A stretch of DNA of 6,770 bases from an uncultured bacterium (GCA_905215145.1 CAJMOW010000073.1:1-6770), one strand, 5' to 3'; shown: positions 1-5,625, counted from the first letter of the stretch. Numbers and translations are program-made. Notes: generated from the sequence alone by a model not told the origin.

Positions 1-1047
1 TTGTTTTTCTTTTAATTTATTTTTATGTTCATTATAAACTTTTAAATAAAAGTCTTTCCACATTTCAAGTACATGTTCTTTTGAATAAAATTCACTTATT
101 TCTTTAGAATATTTACTATATTTTTTATATTCCTTCTCATCATTCATTAACATTTTAATTTGCTTTACAAATTCTGTATTTTTATTTCCATGTAAATATT
201 TTCCAAATAAGATTCCTTTATATAAATCTAAATCTCTTAGTAATACTGGTTTTTCTGAGTTTACAGCTTCTAAAATTGACATTGGAAATAATTCATTATA
301 AGATGGCATAAAAAGTACATCGGACATATTATACATATCATTCATTTCTGTTCGTGGAATAATTCCTAAAAATTCAACATTCTTAGGTGGATTATCATAT
401 ACTTTCTTTAATTCATTATATCCATCTGTTATTTTTCCAAATGAAAATCCACCACACCATACAAATTTAACTTTTGGAAGTTTTTTGGCAACTTCTATAA
501 AATCTAATACACCTTTTCTTGTTTGTACTTGTCCAACTCCAAGCACAACAAAATCATCTTCTTTTATTCCATATTTTTCCCTTATTTTATTTCTAACAGA
601 TTTTTTTTCTTTAAAAAATGATTCTTTTGAAACATAATTAGGTATATATGTTACTTTCTCTTTAGGTATTTTAATTTTTTCAAGTTCATCTATAAATGAA
701 GGATTTACTACAACTAAATGATCTGCTTTATTATAAAAATTTACAACATATTTTTTAAATACAGCAAATGCTGGTCTTGGAAGTTTTATACTTCCATCTA
801 ATGTAGTTGGTAAAAAATGTACGTATGCTACATTAACACCTTTAGTTTTTCCCATTTTAAGATAATGTGGTAAATCAACTGTATGATAATGCATTATATC
901 TGCATCTTTTTTATCATTAATTTTCACATCAAATAAGTCTTTTGCGCCTTCCTTAACCAACGATACTTGTTCTAGATATGCACTTCCAACGCCTTGTCCA
1001 TCTACTTTATCAGCAGAAGAAAGCATATTAATTGTTATTTTTTTCAT
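1..1047 (-). CDS. GT4 family glycolipid glycosyltransferase, CpoA/LafB-like (3' end cut by window)
   Basis: The frame is open from ATG at 1047 to the window edge: 349 residues without a stop. I translated it by hand. It strongly resembles streptococcal CpoA/LafB, which adds galactose to glucosyl-diacylglycerol at the inner membrane face to build the glycolipid anchor of lipoteichoic acid. Shared features are the N-terminal INMLSS...GQGVGSAY block (residues 6-22), the HYHTVDLP segment (53-60), YVHFLPTTLDGS (76-87), VVVNPSF (112-118), the GVGQVQTRKG loop (170-179) and the EX7E motif of retaining GT4 enzymes (E252/E260, within YNELFPMSILEA). CpoA is about 350 residues long, so only a short tail should be missing. 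The ribosome binding site AGGAAGTG sits 6 nt before the ATG. It follows the ylmC-like gene by 37 bp. The family assignment is firm; the sugar donor and acceptor are inferred from the family. There are no membrane helices, as expected for a peripheral enzyme. Confidence 0.88.
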   Translation of the reverse strand, partial: MKKITINMLSSADKVDGQGVGSAYLEQVSLVKEGAKDLFDVKINDKKDADIMHYHTVDLPHYLKMGKTKGVNVAYVHFLPTTLDGSIKLPRPAFAVFKKYVVNFYNKADHLVVVNPSFIDELEKIKIPKEKVTYIPNYVSKESFFKEKKSVRNKIREKYGIKEDDFVVLGVGQVQTRKGVLDFIEVAKKLPKVKFVWCGGFSFGKITDGYNELKKVYDNPPKNVEFLGIIPRTEMNDMYNMSDVLFMPSYNELFPMSILEAVNSEKPVLLRDLDLYKGILFGKYLHGNKNTEFVKQIKMLMNDEKEYKKYSKYSKEISEFYSKEHVLEMWKDFYLKVYNEHKNKLKEKQ

Positions 1048-1053
1048 TTTTTT

Positions 1054-1095
1054 CACTTCCTAATACTATTATAACAATTTTTAATTAAATTACAA
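1054..1095 (-). promoter_or_regulatory. Possible sigma-A promoter and RBS for the glycosyltransferase
   Basis: Read on the minus strand, TTGTAA (1095-1090) is followed after 16 bp by a perfect TATAAT (1073-1068). The predicted start of transcription, near 1061, falls right at the ribosome binding site AGGAAGTG (1061-1054), so the leader would be only about 14 nt. The -35 box overlaps the 3' end of the ylmC-like gene. It could let the glycosyltransferase be expressed independently of the disrupted sigG unit. In AT-rich DNA a TATAAT arises easily by chance, so this is tentative. Confidence 0.3.
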
Positions 1096-1315
1096 TACTC
1101 ACAAGTATTACGTCTTCACCTATTTTTTCTATTTGCTCCCACTTTATTTGAATTTCCCCTTTAGAAGTAAAACGTGATAATATAAATTTACTTTTTTCTA
1201 CAATTAAACTATTCATCTTCCCATCAGACATTATTTCAACATCTATTATATTACCGATTTTTGTTCCATCTTTTGTATTTACTACATCTTTGTGTTGTAA
1301 TTCTGATAACCTCAT
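1085..1315 (-). CDS. ylmC: YlmC/YmxH-family PRC-barrel sporulation protein
   Basis: This 76-residue protein is of the usual length for the YlmC/YmxH family, a small single PRC-barrel domain conserved in endospore formers and usually annotated as a sporulation protein of unknown biochemical role. Family features are the opening MRLSELQ.KDVVN..DG.KIG.I.D (residues 1-26), the basic patch before FILSRF (residues 43-49) and the W..I.KIG.DVI.V end (59-73). The start is the ATG at 1315, with AGGTG at 1325-1321 as ribosome binding site, 5 nt upstream. It begins 29 bp after the sigG stop. The sigG-(ylmA)-ylmC order is known from Bacillus and clostridia, so this neighbour supports identifying the fragment upstream as sigG. 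No signal peptide or membrane segment is visible. Because sigG is interrupted upstream, this gene may have lost its normal promoter. Confidence 0.85.
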   Translation of the reverse strand: MRLSELQHKDVVNTKDGTKIGNIIDVEIMSDGKMNSLIVEKSKFILSRFTSKGEIQIKWEQIEKIGEDVILVSIVI

Positions 1316-1344
1316 AAAATCACCTATTTAATTTTATGAAATTA

Positions 1345-1842
1345 TTAATTTATCATTCTTTTTATATTATCTAATCCATTTTTTTCAAGTCTTGAAATTT
1401 GAGCTTGACTTATTCCTATTTCTTCAGCTAATTCCATTTGAGTTTTACCTATTATATATCGCTCTAAAATTATGTATTTTTCTTTTTCTTTTAATTTGTT
1501 TATCGCATCTTTTAATGCTATTTTTATATCCATATTATACATTTCATCTTTCTTATCTTCTAGTTGATCTTCAAGATAAATTGTATCACCACCATCGTTA
1601 TATATTGCTTCTGCCATACTTACTGTTTCTTTTATTGAATCAAGTGCATTGGCAACTTCATATTCTGTATATCCAAGTTCCTGTGCGATTAAGGAAACAC
1701 TAGGTTCTTTTCCTAATAAATTTGTGAGTTCTTCTTTTTTCTTTAATGATTTATAAGCAATATCTTTAACACTTCTAGCAATTCTTAAACTACTACTATC
1801 TCTTAAATATCTTTTTACTTCACCTATAATCATTGGAATAGC
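1345..1842 (-). pseudogene. sigG: sigG, forespore sigma factor, 3' fragment interrupted by the integrated element
   Basis: SigG directs late forespore transcription in endospore formers and is normally about 255-260 residues. Here about 165 residues remain, starting at AIP-MIIGEVKRYLRD, which matches the region 2.3/2.4 helix of SigG (YAVPMIIGEIRRYLRD in B. subtilis). Regions 3 and 4 follow, including YNDGGD (residues 78-83 from the ATG at 1833), typical of SigG rather than SigF, and the region 4.2 helix-turn-helix GKTQMELAEEIGISQAQISRLE (129-150). The codons before AIP (1843-1881) do not match SigG, and no N-terminal region 1 or 2.1-2.2 is present anywhere in the window. The ATG at 1833 is the internal methionine of the conserved helix and has no ribosome binding site, so a functional short protein is unlikely. 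The reading frame ends with TAA at 1345-1347. Placement before ylmC supports sigG over sigF. The missing part should lie past the right edge of the window. Confidence 0.88.
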
Positions 1843-1850
1843 GTTCGACT
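1831..1850 (-). other. Element/chromosome junction (att site) inside sigG
   Basis: SigG similarity runs up to the Ala codon at 1840-1842 and then stops. The upstream codons read Asp-Gln-Ser-Asn instead of the expected Phe-Ser-Thr-Tyr. The crossover therefore lies close to 1840-1850, with any short shared core probably within the Ala-Ile-Pro-Met codons (1842-1831). Large serine recombinases share only a few identical bases between attP and attB, so the exact core cannot be fixed without the other junction or the uninterrupted sigG of a relative. Confidence 0.7.
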
Positions 1851-1866
1851 GGTCTAAATTTCTTAT

Positions 1867-1901
1867 AAAAAATATACTACTTTAGATATTGTAGTATATT
1901 T
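1867..1901 (-). terminator. Rho-independent terminator overlapping the recombinase stop
   Basis: On the minus strand a perfect 11-bp stem AAATATACTAC / GTAGTATATTT (1901-1891 with 1880-1870) closes a 10-nt loop and runs into TTTTTT (1872-1867). The recombinase TAA stop (1884-1882) lies in the loop. The stem is AT-rich but long. It would end recombinase transcription just before the sigG fragment and limit read-through into ylmC. Its closeness to the att junction leaves open a role in the recombination site. Confidence 0.7.
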
Positions 1902-3231
1902 GTATTTCATTATCATTTACTACTACTTTATCAATTACTTCTAACACTATATTTCTTTGTTCTTCAAAAGTCATTGTTTTCCAAGCTGTATTCAAATCAG
2001 ATATTACTACCTTTAAATTTTCACTTTTTCTTTCTTTTGCTTTTTCATCAGACAATTCCTTTTGAATTTTTTCTTTTTCTTCTTGTAATTTTCTTATTTT
2101 TTCTTTAGTTTCTTCTACTGCTATTCCTTCTGAAATGTAATCAAGTAAATTAACTACTTGTTTATCAATCTGTGCTATCCTATCAATTCTTGCTTGTGAA
2201 ACATTTATATCGTTCATATTCATATTATGCCTAAATTTACTTTCATCTAAAGACATAGAAATTAAATCTTTAATAACATAATCTTCTATTTCATAATCAT
2301 AATATCTTCTGTTATCACAATTTGCATCTTTAATTAAATTTTTTTTCGAAGTTTGTTGTGAGTAGCAATACAGTCTAATACTTGATGTTCCAGCCTTTTG
2401 ATATCTGTATTTTGCTCCACATTTTCCACAAACAATCTTTCCAGCCAATAAATAATTAGCGTGTTTATAAGTTACTGCTCTTTCCTTCATTTTTTGTTGC
2501 AATTTATCATAAGTTTCTTGTGTCATAATCGGTTCATGTTGTCCCTCAAAAATTTCATCTTTATAAGGTATCTTTCCTAATCCAACGGGAGAAGTGAATA
2601 TACTTCTAACAGTTTGGTCTTGTAGTCCAAATAATGCACCGACTTGTGTCATTGGCATTCCTTGCAAATATAACTCTACCATTTTATTTACAATTTCTAC
2701 CTTTTCTTTATTCGGAACTAAAATACCTTTTTTTTCATCATAATCATATGCAAACGGCAAGTTACCTGTACCATACCACAATCCTTCTTCTGCTCGTTTT
2801 TTTCTACCTATTCTAGTTCTTTCTAATATTGTTTCTCTTTCAAGTTGAGCAAATACTGATAAAATACCTACCATCGCCTTACCAAAAGGTGTATTTGTAT
2901 CAAAATTTTCCTTTATTGAAACAAAGCCACAATCGTTAGGATTAAAAACTTCTTCTATTAAATATAATGTATCTTTTTGACTTCTTGATAATCTATCTAG
3001 TTTAAAGACAACCACTATATCAATTTTATGATCCTCAACATCTTCAATTAATCGTTGCATATCTGGTCTATTAATATTACTTCCAGAATATCCGCCATCA
3101 ATATAAAACTCATAATTATCTATTTCGTGCATTTTGCAATAACTTTTCAAAAAATCCTTTTGCGCATCAATTGAATAACCTTCCATTTGAATGTCAGTTG
3201 AAACTCTACAGTATAGACCAGCTTTCTTCAT
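1882..3231 (-). CDS. Large serine recombinase (site-specific integrase of the element)
   Basis: This 449-residue protein integrates and excises DNA by double-strand breaks with 5'-phosphoserine links. The N-terminal resolvase domain (about 1-145) opens YCRVST with catalytic Ser11 and neighbouring Arg9, and carries the LDRLSR motif with Arg80 and Arg83 (78-83), plus the long helix FAQLERETILERTRIGRKKRAEEG (from 127). The recombinase domain follows (about 150-255). A zinc ribbon has cysteines 268, 271, 289 and 305, and a coiled coil spans about 345-405, the part that mediates synapsis and directionality. The length is at the short end for the family (450-700), with a compact coiled-coil arm. 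It is relative to SpoIVCA and TnpX-type enzymes. The start is ATG at 3231, with AAGGAGG at 3242-3236, 4 nt away. It is the last gene of the element, in the same reading frame as the downstream sigG fragment but separated by TAA. No convincing promoter stands out in 3243-3358. Confidence 0.95.
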   Translation of the reverse strand: MKKAGLYCRVSTDIQMEGYSIDAQKDFLKSYCKMHEIDNYEFYIDGGYSGSNINRPDMQRLIEDVEDHKIDIVVVFKLDRLSRSQKDTLYLIEEVFNPNDCGFVSIKENFDTNTPFGKAMVGILSVFAQLERETILERTRIGRKKRAEEGLWYGTGNLPFAYDYDEKKGILVPNKEKVEIVNKMVELYLQGMPMTQVGALFGLQDQTVRSIFTSPVGLGKIPYKDEIFEGQHEPIMTQETYDKLQQKMKERAVTYKHANYLLAGKIVCGKCGAKYRYQKAGTSSIRLYCYSQQTSKKNLIKDANCDNRRYYDYEIEDYVIKDLISMSLDESKFRHNMNMNDINVSQARIDRIAQIDKQVVNLLDYISEGIAVEETKEKIRKLQEEKEKIQKELSDEKAKERKSENLKVVISDLNTAWKTMTFEEQRNIVLEVIDKVVVNDNEIQIYYNI

Positions 3232-3242
3232 TTTTCCTCCTT

Positions 3243-3358
3243 CTTGCTATATCTAACTGCAAAATAAATAAAATTACATCAAATTTAAATTATTGCATAT
3301 TAAATATAACATATTTTTGGCTAAATTAGTATGTTTAGGCATTAAATTATAAAAAAAA
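3243..3358. other. Intergenic stretch upstream of the recombinase
   Basis: About 115 bp of very AT-rich DNA lie between the terminator of the 55-aa gene and the recombinase ribosome binding site. Because a strong terminator precedes it, the recombinase needs its own promoter here. Several TATA-like hexamers are present but none has a good -35 box at the right distance. A small imperfect inverted repeat (CTAAA at 3321-3325 and TTTAG at 3334-3338) is the only symmetrical feature and could be an operator; this is a guess. Confidence 0.35.
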
Positions 3359-3376
3359 GTAGTATCTTTATACTAC
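3351..3376 (-). terminator. Rho-independent terminator after the 55-aa gene
   Basis: On the minus strand GTAGTAT (3376-3370), loop AAAG (3369-3366) and ATACTAC (3365-3359) form a perfect 7-bp stem with a tetraloop. A run of eight Ts follows (3358-3351). It starts one base after the stop codon of the 55-residue gene, so it should end that transcript and separate it from the recombinase. Its stem sequence is shared with the hairpin at 1870-1901. Confidence 0.8.
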
Positions 3377-3377
3377 A

Positions 3378-3545
3378 CTATACTTTCACAAGAACTTTGT
3401 CAGTATTTGTTGTTGTTTTAGAAATAATTGGTTTTTGTATATATTTTTTTAAAATTTTATATACATTATCATTTAACAACATCGTTTCTTTAGTTTTTAT
3501 TTCTTCGCCATTTTTATTATAACTTGTTACTCTCATTACAGACAT
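3378..3545 (-). CDS. Small basic protein of 55 residues, unknown function
   Basis: An open frame from ATG at 3545 to TAG at 3380-3378 encodes 55 residues, starting MSVMRVTSYNKNGEEIKTKE and ending TDKVLVKV. A ribosome binding site AGGAG (3558-3554) lies 8 nt upstream, and a strong terminator begins directly after the stop, so the gene has start and end signals of its own. The protein is basic (10 Lys and 1 Arg against 5 acidic residues), with no Cys, Trp, signal peptide or membrane helix. I do not recognise the family. It sits between the zinc protein and the recombinase, each separated by a terminator, so it probably has its own promoter in 3559-3603. Its position next to the recombinase, small size and charge would fit a recombination directionality factor or a repressor, but nothing in the sequence proves this. 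Confidence 0.7.
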   Translation of the reverse strand: MSVMRVTSYNKNGEEIKTKETMLLNDNVYKILKKYIQKPIISKTTTNTDKVLVKV

Positions 3546-3603
3546 ATTATCATCTCCTATCTTAATAATGTTTATTTTTCTGATTTTTTATTCAAAATAC
3601 AAT

Positions 3604-3627
3604 AAAAAAAAGAACTATTTCTAGTTC
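3604..3627 (-). terminator. Rho-independent terminator at the end of the zinc protein gene
   Basis: On the minus strand GAACTA (3627-3622), loop GAAA (3621-3618) and TAGTTC (3617-3612) form a 6-bp stem with a GNRA tetraloop, followed by eight Ts (3611-3604). The stop codon TAG of the zinc protein lies across the stem and loop. This is a textbook terminator and should end the transcript of the 75-168-140 aa gene set. Confidence 0.85.
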
Positions 3628-4043
3628 CACTCACCACTTTTATGAAATTTAATTTTATTTTTGCAATACTGACACTGAAAAACATCATTCAATATTTCAT
3701 AGTCAGTTAATTCTCTTAACTTTTTTCTGCAATTATGACACAAATATTTTGGGGAAAATTTATTTTCACCCTCCTTGAGAGTAAAAAGAAATCGTGAATA
3801 CATATATTTACAAGTATCACATATCATTATTTTATGTCCATAATTTTCTAGCAATTCACAATTTTTTCTTTCTAATATTTGTCTTAATTCTTCTTTTCTA
3901 TTTTTCTCATTAAATAAATTTAATAAATTTAAATCACTATTTAAATCTAATAGTTTGCTAATATTATAGATTTTTGAAATACCAACATCAAAATTATAAA
4001 TTCTATTGCATTCACGACATTCAGCAGTATATATTCTTCCCAT
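3621..4043 (-). CDS. Protein with four CxxC zinc knuckles (140 aa), unknown function
   Basis: The protein of 140 residues has four CxxC pairs: C9/C12, C75/C78, C102/C105 and C124/C127, plus a lone C62. The last two pairs, 18 residues apart, look like one zinc ribbon; the first two may form a second one bridged by a Lys/Glu/Leu-rich helical insert (about residues 30-68). Such ribbons bind nucleic acid or proteins, but no specific family is recognised. I chose ATG at 4043, because GAGGTG (4053-4048) lies 4 nt before it; a TTG 12 nt upstream (4055) overlaps that ribosome binding site and is unlikely to be the start. The gene follows the 168-aa gene by 39 bp and ends in a strong terminator, so it is the last member of that operon. 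No membrane segment is visible. Confidence 0.75.
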   Translation of the reverse strand: MGRIYTAECRECNRIYNFDVGISKIYNISKLLDLNSDLNLLNLFNEKNRKEELRQILERKNCELLENYGHKIMICDTCKYMYSRFLFTLKEGENKFSPKYLCHNCRKKLRELTDYEILNDVFQCQYCKNKIKFHKSGEWN

Positions 4044-4047
4044 ATCA

Positions 4048-4053
4048 CACCTC
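4048..4053 (-). promoter_or_regulatory. Ribosome binding site that fixes the zinc-protein start
   Basis: GAGGTG on the minus strand lies 4 nt before ATG 4043. An in-frame TTG at 4055-4053 overlaps this site, so a longer protein starting there would have no ribosome binding site. This decides for the 140-residue form. Confidence 0.65.
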
Positions 4054-4082
4054 AATATTATAATGTTCCAATAGTTTATTAT

Positions 4083-4589
4083 TTAATCATTTTTCAAACT
4101 CTTTATTCGTTTAGCAATAGCATATCCGTTAGAAGTAGAATCAAACATTGGAATAACTATATTTGATTTAAAGTATGTTTCATTATCACATCTTATAATA
4201 ATCTCACTGAAAATATCTAATTTTTCATTGAAACCCAACTTTTCAAATTTAGCCAACAATGTTTTTTCTTCAGATGAATAGGCAACTCCTATTATATTTC
4301 CTGTATCTTCATAAATATCTTTAGTATTTGTTATACCATTGTACAACATCACAAAGTATTGTAATAATACAGTACAAGCATTAAAAGGCAAACCTATACT
4401 TTCTAAATTAAATATTTTAACATTATTATCTTCCATTAAATCTGGATTTGCTTCGTTTTTATCATTTATTTGGTTATTATTTAATAATCCAAATATATAA
4501 ATCAAAAATTTTAATTTACTTATATCTTCTTGATGTTCAATTTCTTCCATTAATTTTCTGACATTATCTGTCGTCTCAGTAATATACAT
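4083..4589 (-). CDS. Element-borne protein of unknown function (168 aa)
   Basis: The frame encodes 168 residues from ATG at 4589, with GGGAGG (4604-4599) as ribosome binding site 9 nt away. That site abuts the stop codon of the 75-aa gene (15-bp gap), so the two genes are surely co-transcribed and perhaps translationally coupled. I do not recognise the family. The first 40 residues look helical (charged, then hydrophobic LKFLIYIFGLL at about 26-36), followed by an Asn/Asp/Glu-rich linker and a mixed C-terminal domain with GLPFNACTVLLQYFVMLYNGI (66-86) and a NIVIPMFD segment near the end. The hydrophobic stretches are too polar-flanked to be confident membrane helices. There are no recognisable catalytic motifs. 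It lies in the operon with the 75-aa and zinc-knuckle proteins. Confidence 0.7.
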   Translation of the reverse strand: MYITETTDNVRKLMEEIEHQEDISKLKFLIYIFGLLNNNQINDKNEANPDLMEDNNVKIFNLESIGLPFNACTVLLQYFVMLYNGITNTKDIYEDTGNIIGVAYSSEEKTLLAKFEKLGFNEKLDIFSEIIIRCDNETYFKSNIVIPMFDSTSNGYAIAKRIKSLKND

Positions 4590-4604
4590 AATATCATTCC
4601 TCCC

Positions 4605-4832
4605 TTACATATTACTTTTAAGTTCTTCAAGAACTACTTCTATCAATTCATCTCCAAGTATTTTTGACAATTCTACCGAACCATCATAATTAATTTTGTT
4701 TAGCATTTCGTTTACCGCAATAAACTTTGGCATTTTTTCTGGTGAATCTTCAATTTTATTAGTAATTAAATCTAGCACCATTTCATTTAAATAAGCAATA
4801 AATTCGTGATTAATATTCACTTGCTCTTTCAT
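4605..4832 (-). CDS. Small acidic helical protein of unknown function (75 aa)
   Basis: This 75-residue protein starts at ATG 4832, 8 nt after a strong ribosome binding site (AAAAGGAGG, 4849-4841). It looks fully alpha-helical and acidic, with a regular pattern of Ile/Leu (for example ELIEVVLEELK near the end), no Cys or Trp, and no signal peptide. I do not recognise the family; the size and composition would fit a small regulator, an antidote or an assembly factor, with no evidence for any of them. It is the first gene of the 75-168-140 aa operon and is preceded by a 200-bp leader with repeated AAGCCAT motifs, which may control it. Confidence 0.7.
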   Translation of the reverse strand: MKEQVNINHEFIAYLNEMVLDLITNKIEDSPEKMPKFIAVNEMLNKINYDGSVELSKILGDELIEVVLEELKSNM

Positions 4833-5032
4833 AAATTATTCCTCCTTTTAAAGAAATGAATTAAAGCCATTTTAAGAGTTTTTATTTTTTTACACTTATA
4901 ACTACCTATAGCCTTATACAATGTTTGACATGGCTTAAATTAATAGCATTTAATGGCTTTTTTTCCTTCATTCCATTTATCACTTAAAAAAAGAAATTTT
5001 GCAAGTGTTTTTCGCAAAAAAATTATATAATT
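4833..5032 (-). promoter_or_regulatory. Leader/control region with three AAGCCAT motifs
   Basis: This is the longest gene-free stretch inside the element. On the minus strand it carries AAAGCCATT (4961-4953) and AAGCCAT (4936-4930) as direct repeats 24 bp apart. The inverted counterpart AATGGCTTT (4871-4863) lies just upstream of the ribosome binding site of the 75-aa gene. The outer pair can form 9 bp and the middle copy 7 bp with the same downstream partner, so two exclusive hairpins are possible in RNA; alternatively these are protein-binding sites. Possible promoter boxes are TTGTAT (4921-4916) and TATAAG (4900-4895), but the 15-bp spacing is poor. There is no open frame of note on either strand. 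Confidence 0.4.
4986..5019 (-). terminator. Weak Rho-independent terminator after the 196-aa gene
   Basis: On the minus strand TTTTGC (5019-5014) and GCAAAA (5002-4997) form a 6-bp stem around an 11-nt loop, followed by TTTCTTTTTTT (4996-4986). It sits about 14 nt after the stop of the 196-aa gene, the expected place. The stem is AT-rich and weak, so termination may be partial. Confidence 0.5.
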
Positions 5033-5623
5033 TTATCTTTCCAATTCTTGAGTTTGAATCAAATTATTCTCTTGAATTTCATCTTTCATAAAGTCATCAT
5101 TACAAGTATCTGATTTTTTTGATTCAGTAGCATAATAGTTTTGTTCATTATTAGAAAAAATATTGTCAAATGCTTTCTTTCTAGGTATGTCATACTCAAA
5201 ATCAATTAAATCATGGTATTTGCTACTTTGAAGAATAAAATTTTTAAATGTTTGGTAAATACTATCACTATCACATTTTATATAAGTTCTTTCTTCAGCA
5301 TTATCAAAAAATTCATGCACAGATTCATAGTAAGTATCATTTTTACTATTATATAAACAAATAACATTTTCTCGATCACAAAATATTATCTTTTTAACTT
5401 TCCTCTCGCTATCTTTAAATTCATCATCCAGTAATTTTGATATATCTATCATTCCTTTTTGCGATTTCTCGGTTAGTTCCTTTATAGTAGTACAATCGGT
5501 AGTCATAAAAGCACTTTTAACTTCTCCCTTAATATTGCAAGATAATATATAGTCGTACTCTGGTGTTCCATATTTCTTTAATTTATCTGCTAATTTATTT
5601 AATAATCTATCCTTTAATTTCAT
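5033..5623 (-). CDS. Element-borne protein of unknown function (196 aa)
   Basis: The protein has 196 residues from ATG at 5623, or 198 from ATG at 5629. I prefer 5623 because GGAGAG (5635-5630) is 6 nt upstream of it, while it directly touches the ATG at 5629. Either start lies at the end of the helicase gene (TGA 5628-5626; the upstream ATG overlaps it as ATGA), so translation is probably coupled and the two proteins may work together. I do not recognise the family. The N-terminus is basic and helical (KLKDRLLNKLADKLKKYG), the centre has beta-like stretches such as KKIIFCDRENVICLYN (about 76-91), and the last 35 residues are polar, Asn/Glu/Asp-rich and probably disordered. Four Cys are scattered and form no clear metal site. 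A weak terminator follows. Confidence 0.7.
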   Translation of the reverse strand: MKLKDRLLNKLADKLKKYGTPEYDYILSCNIKGEVKSAFMTTDCTTIKELTEKSQKGMIDISKLLDDEFKDSERKVKKIIFCDRENVICLYNSKNDTYYESVHEFFDNAEERTYIKCDSDSIYQTFKNFILQSSKYHDLIDFEYDIPRKKAFDNIFSNNEQNYYATESKKSDTCNDDFMKDEIQENNLIQTQELER

Positions 5624-5625
5624 AA

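Noticed and set aside
1392..1703. Plus-strand open frame rich in Leu, Phe and Tyr that resembles a membrane protein.
   Set aside because: It is antisense to sigG with no ribosome binding site; Leu/Phe/Tyr richness is what the complement of Lys/Glu-rich coding DNA gives. The plus-strand frames at 2634-2816 and 5822-6040 are rejected for the same reason.
1345..1833. A complete short sigma factor of 162 residues starting at ATG 1833.
   Set aside because: The Met is the internal one of the conserved PMIIGE helix, there is no ribosome binding site, and core-binding region 2 is missing, so it is a remnant rather than a short sigma factor.
1831..1884. The recombinase and the sigG remnant are in the same reading frame, separated only by one TAA and 13 further codons, so a read-through fusion could be imagined.
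   Set aside because: The stop is a plain TAA followed by a strong terminator hairpin, with no frameshift or read-through signal. One chance in three gives the same frame.
3359..3376. The GTAGTAT hairpin as the inverted terminal repeat of a small insertion sequence ending at 1901.
   Set aside because: The intervening gene is a serine recombinase, which does not use terminal inverted repeats, and both hairpins run into T-tracts after a stop codon as terminators do.
4044..4055. A TTG start at 4055 for the zinc protein, adding four residues including one Cys.
   Set aside because: The TTG overlaps the GAGGTG ribosome binding site that serves ATG 4043.
4861..4975. The AAGCCAT repeats as a CRISPR array or replication iterons.
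   Set aside because: There are only three short copies in mixed orientation, without unit-length spacing or spacers, and no replication initiator gene nearby.
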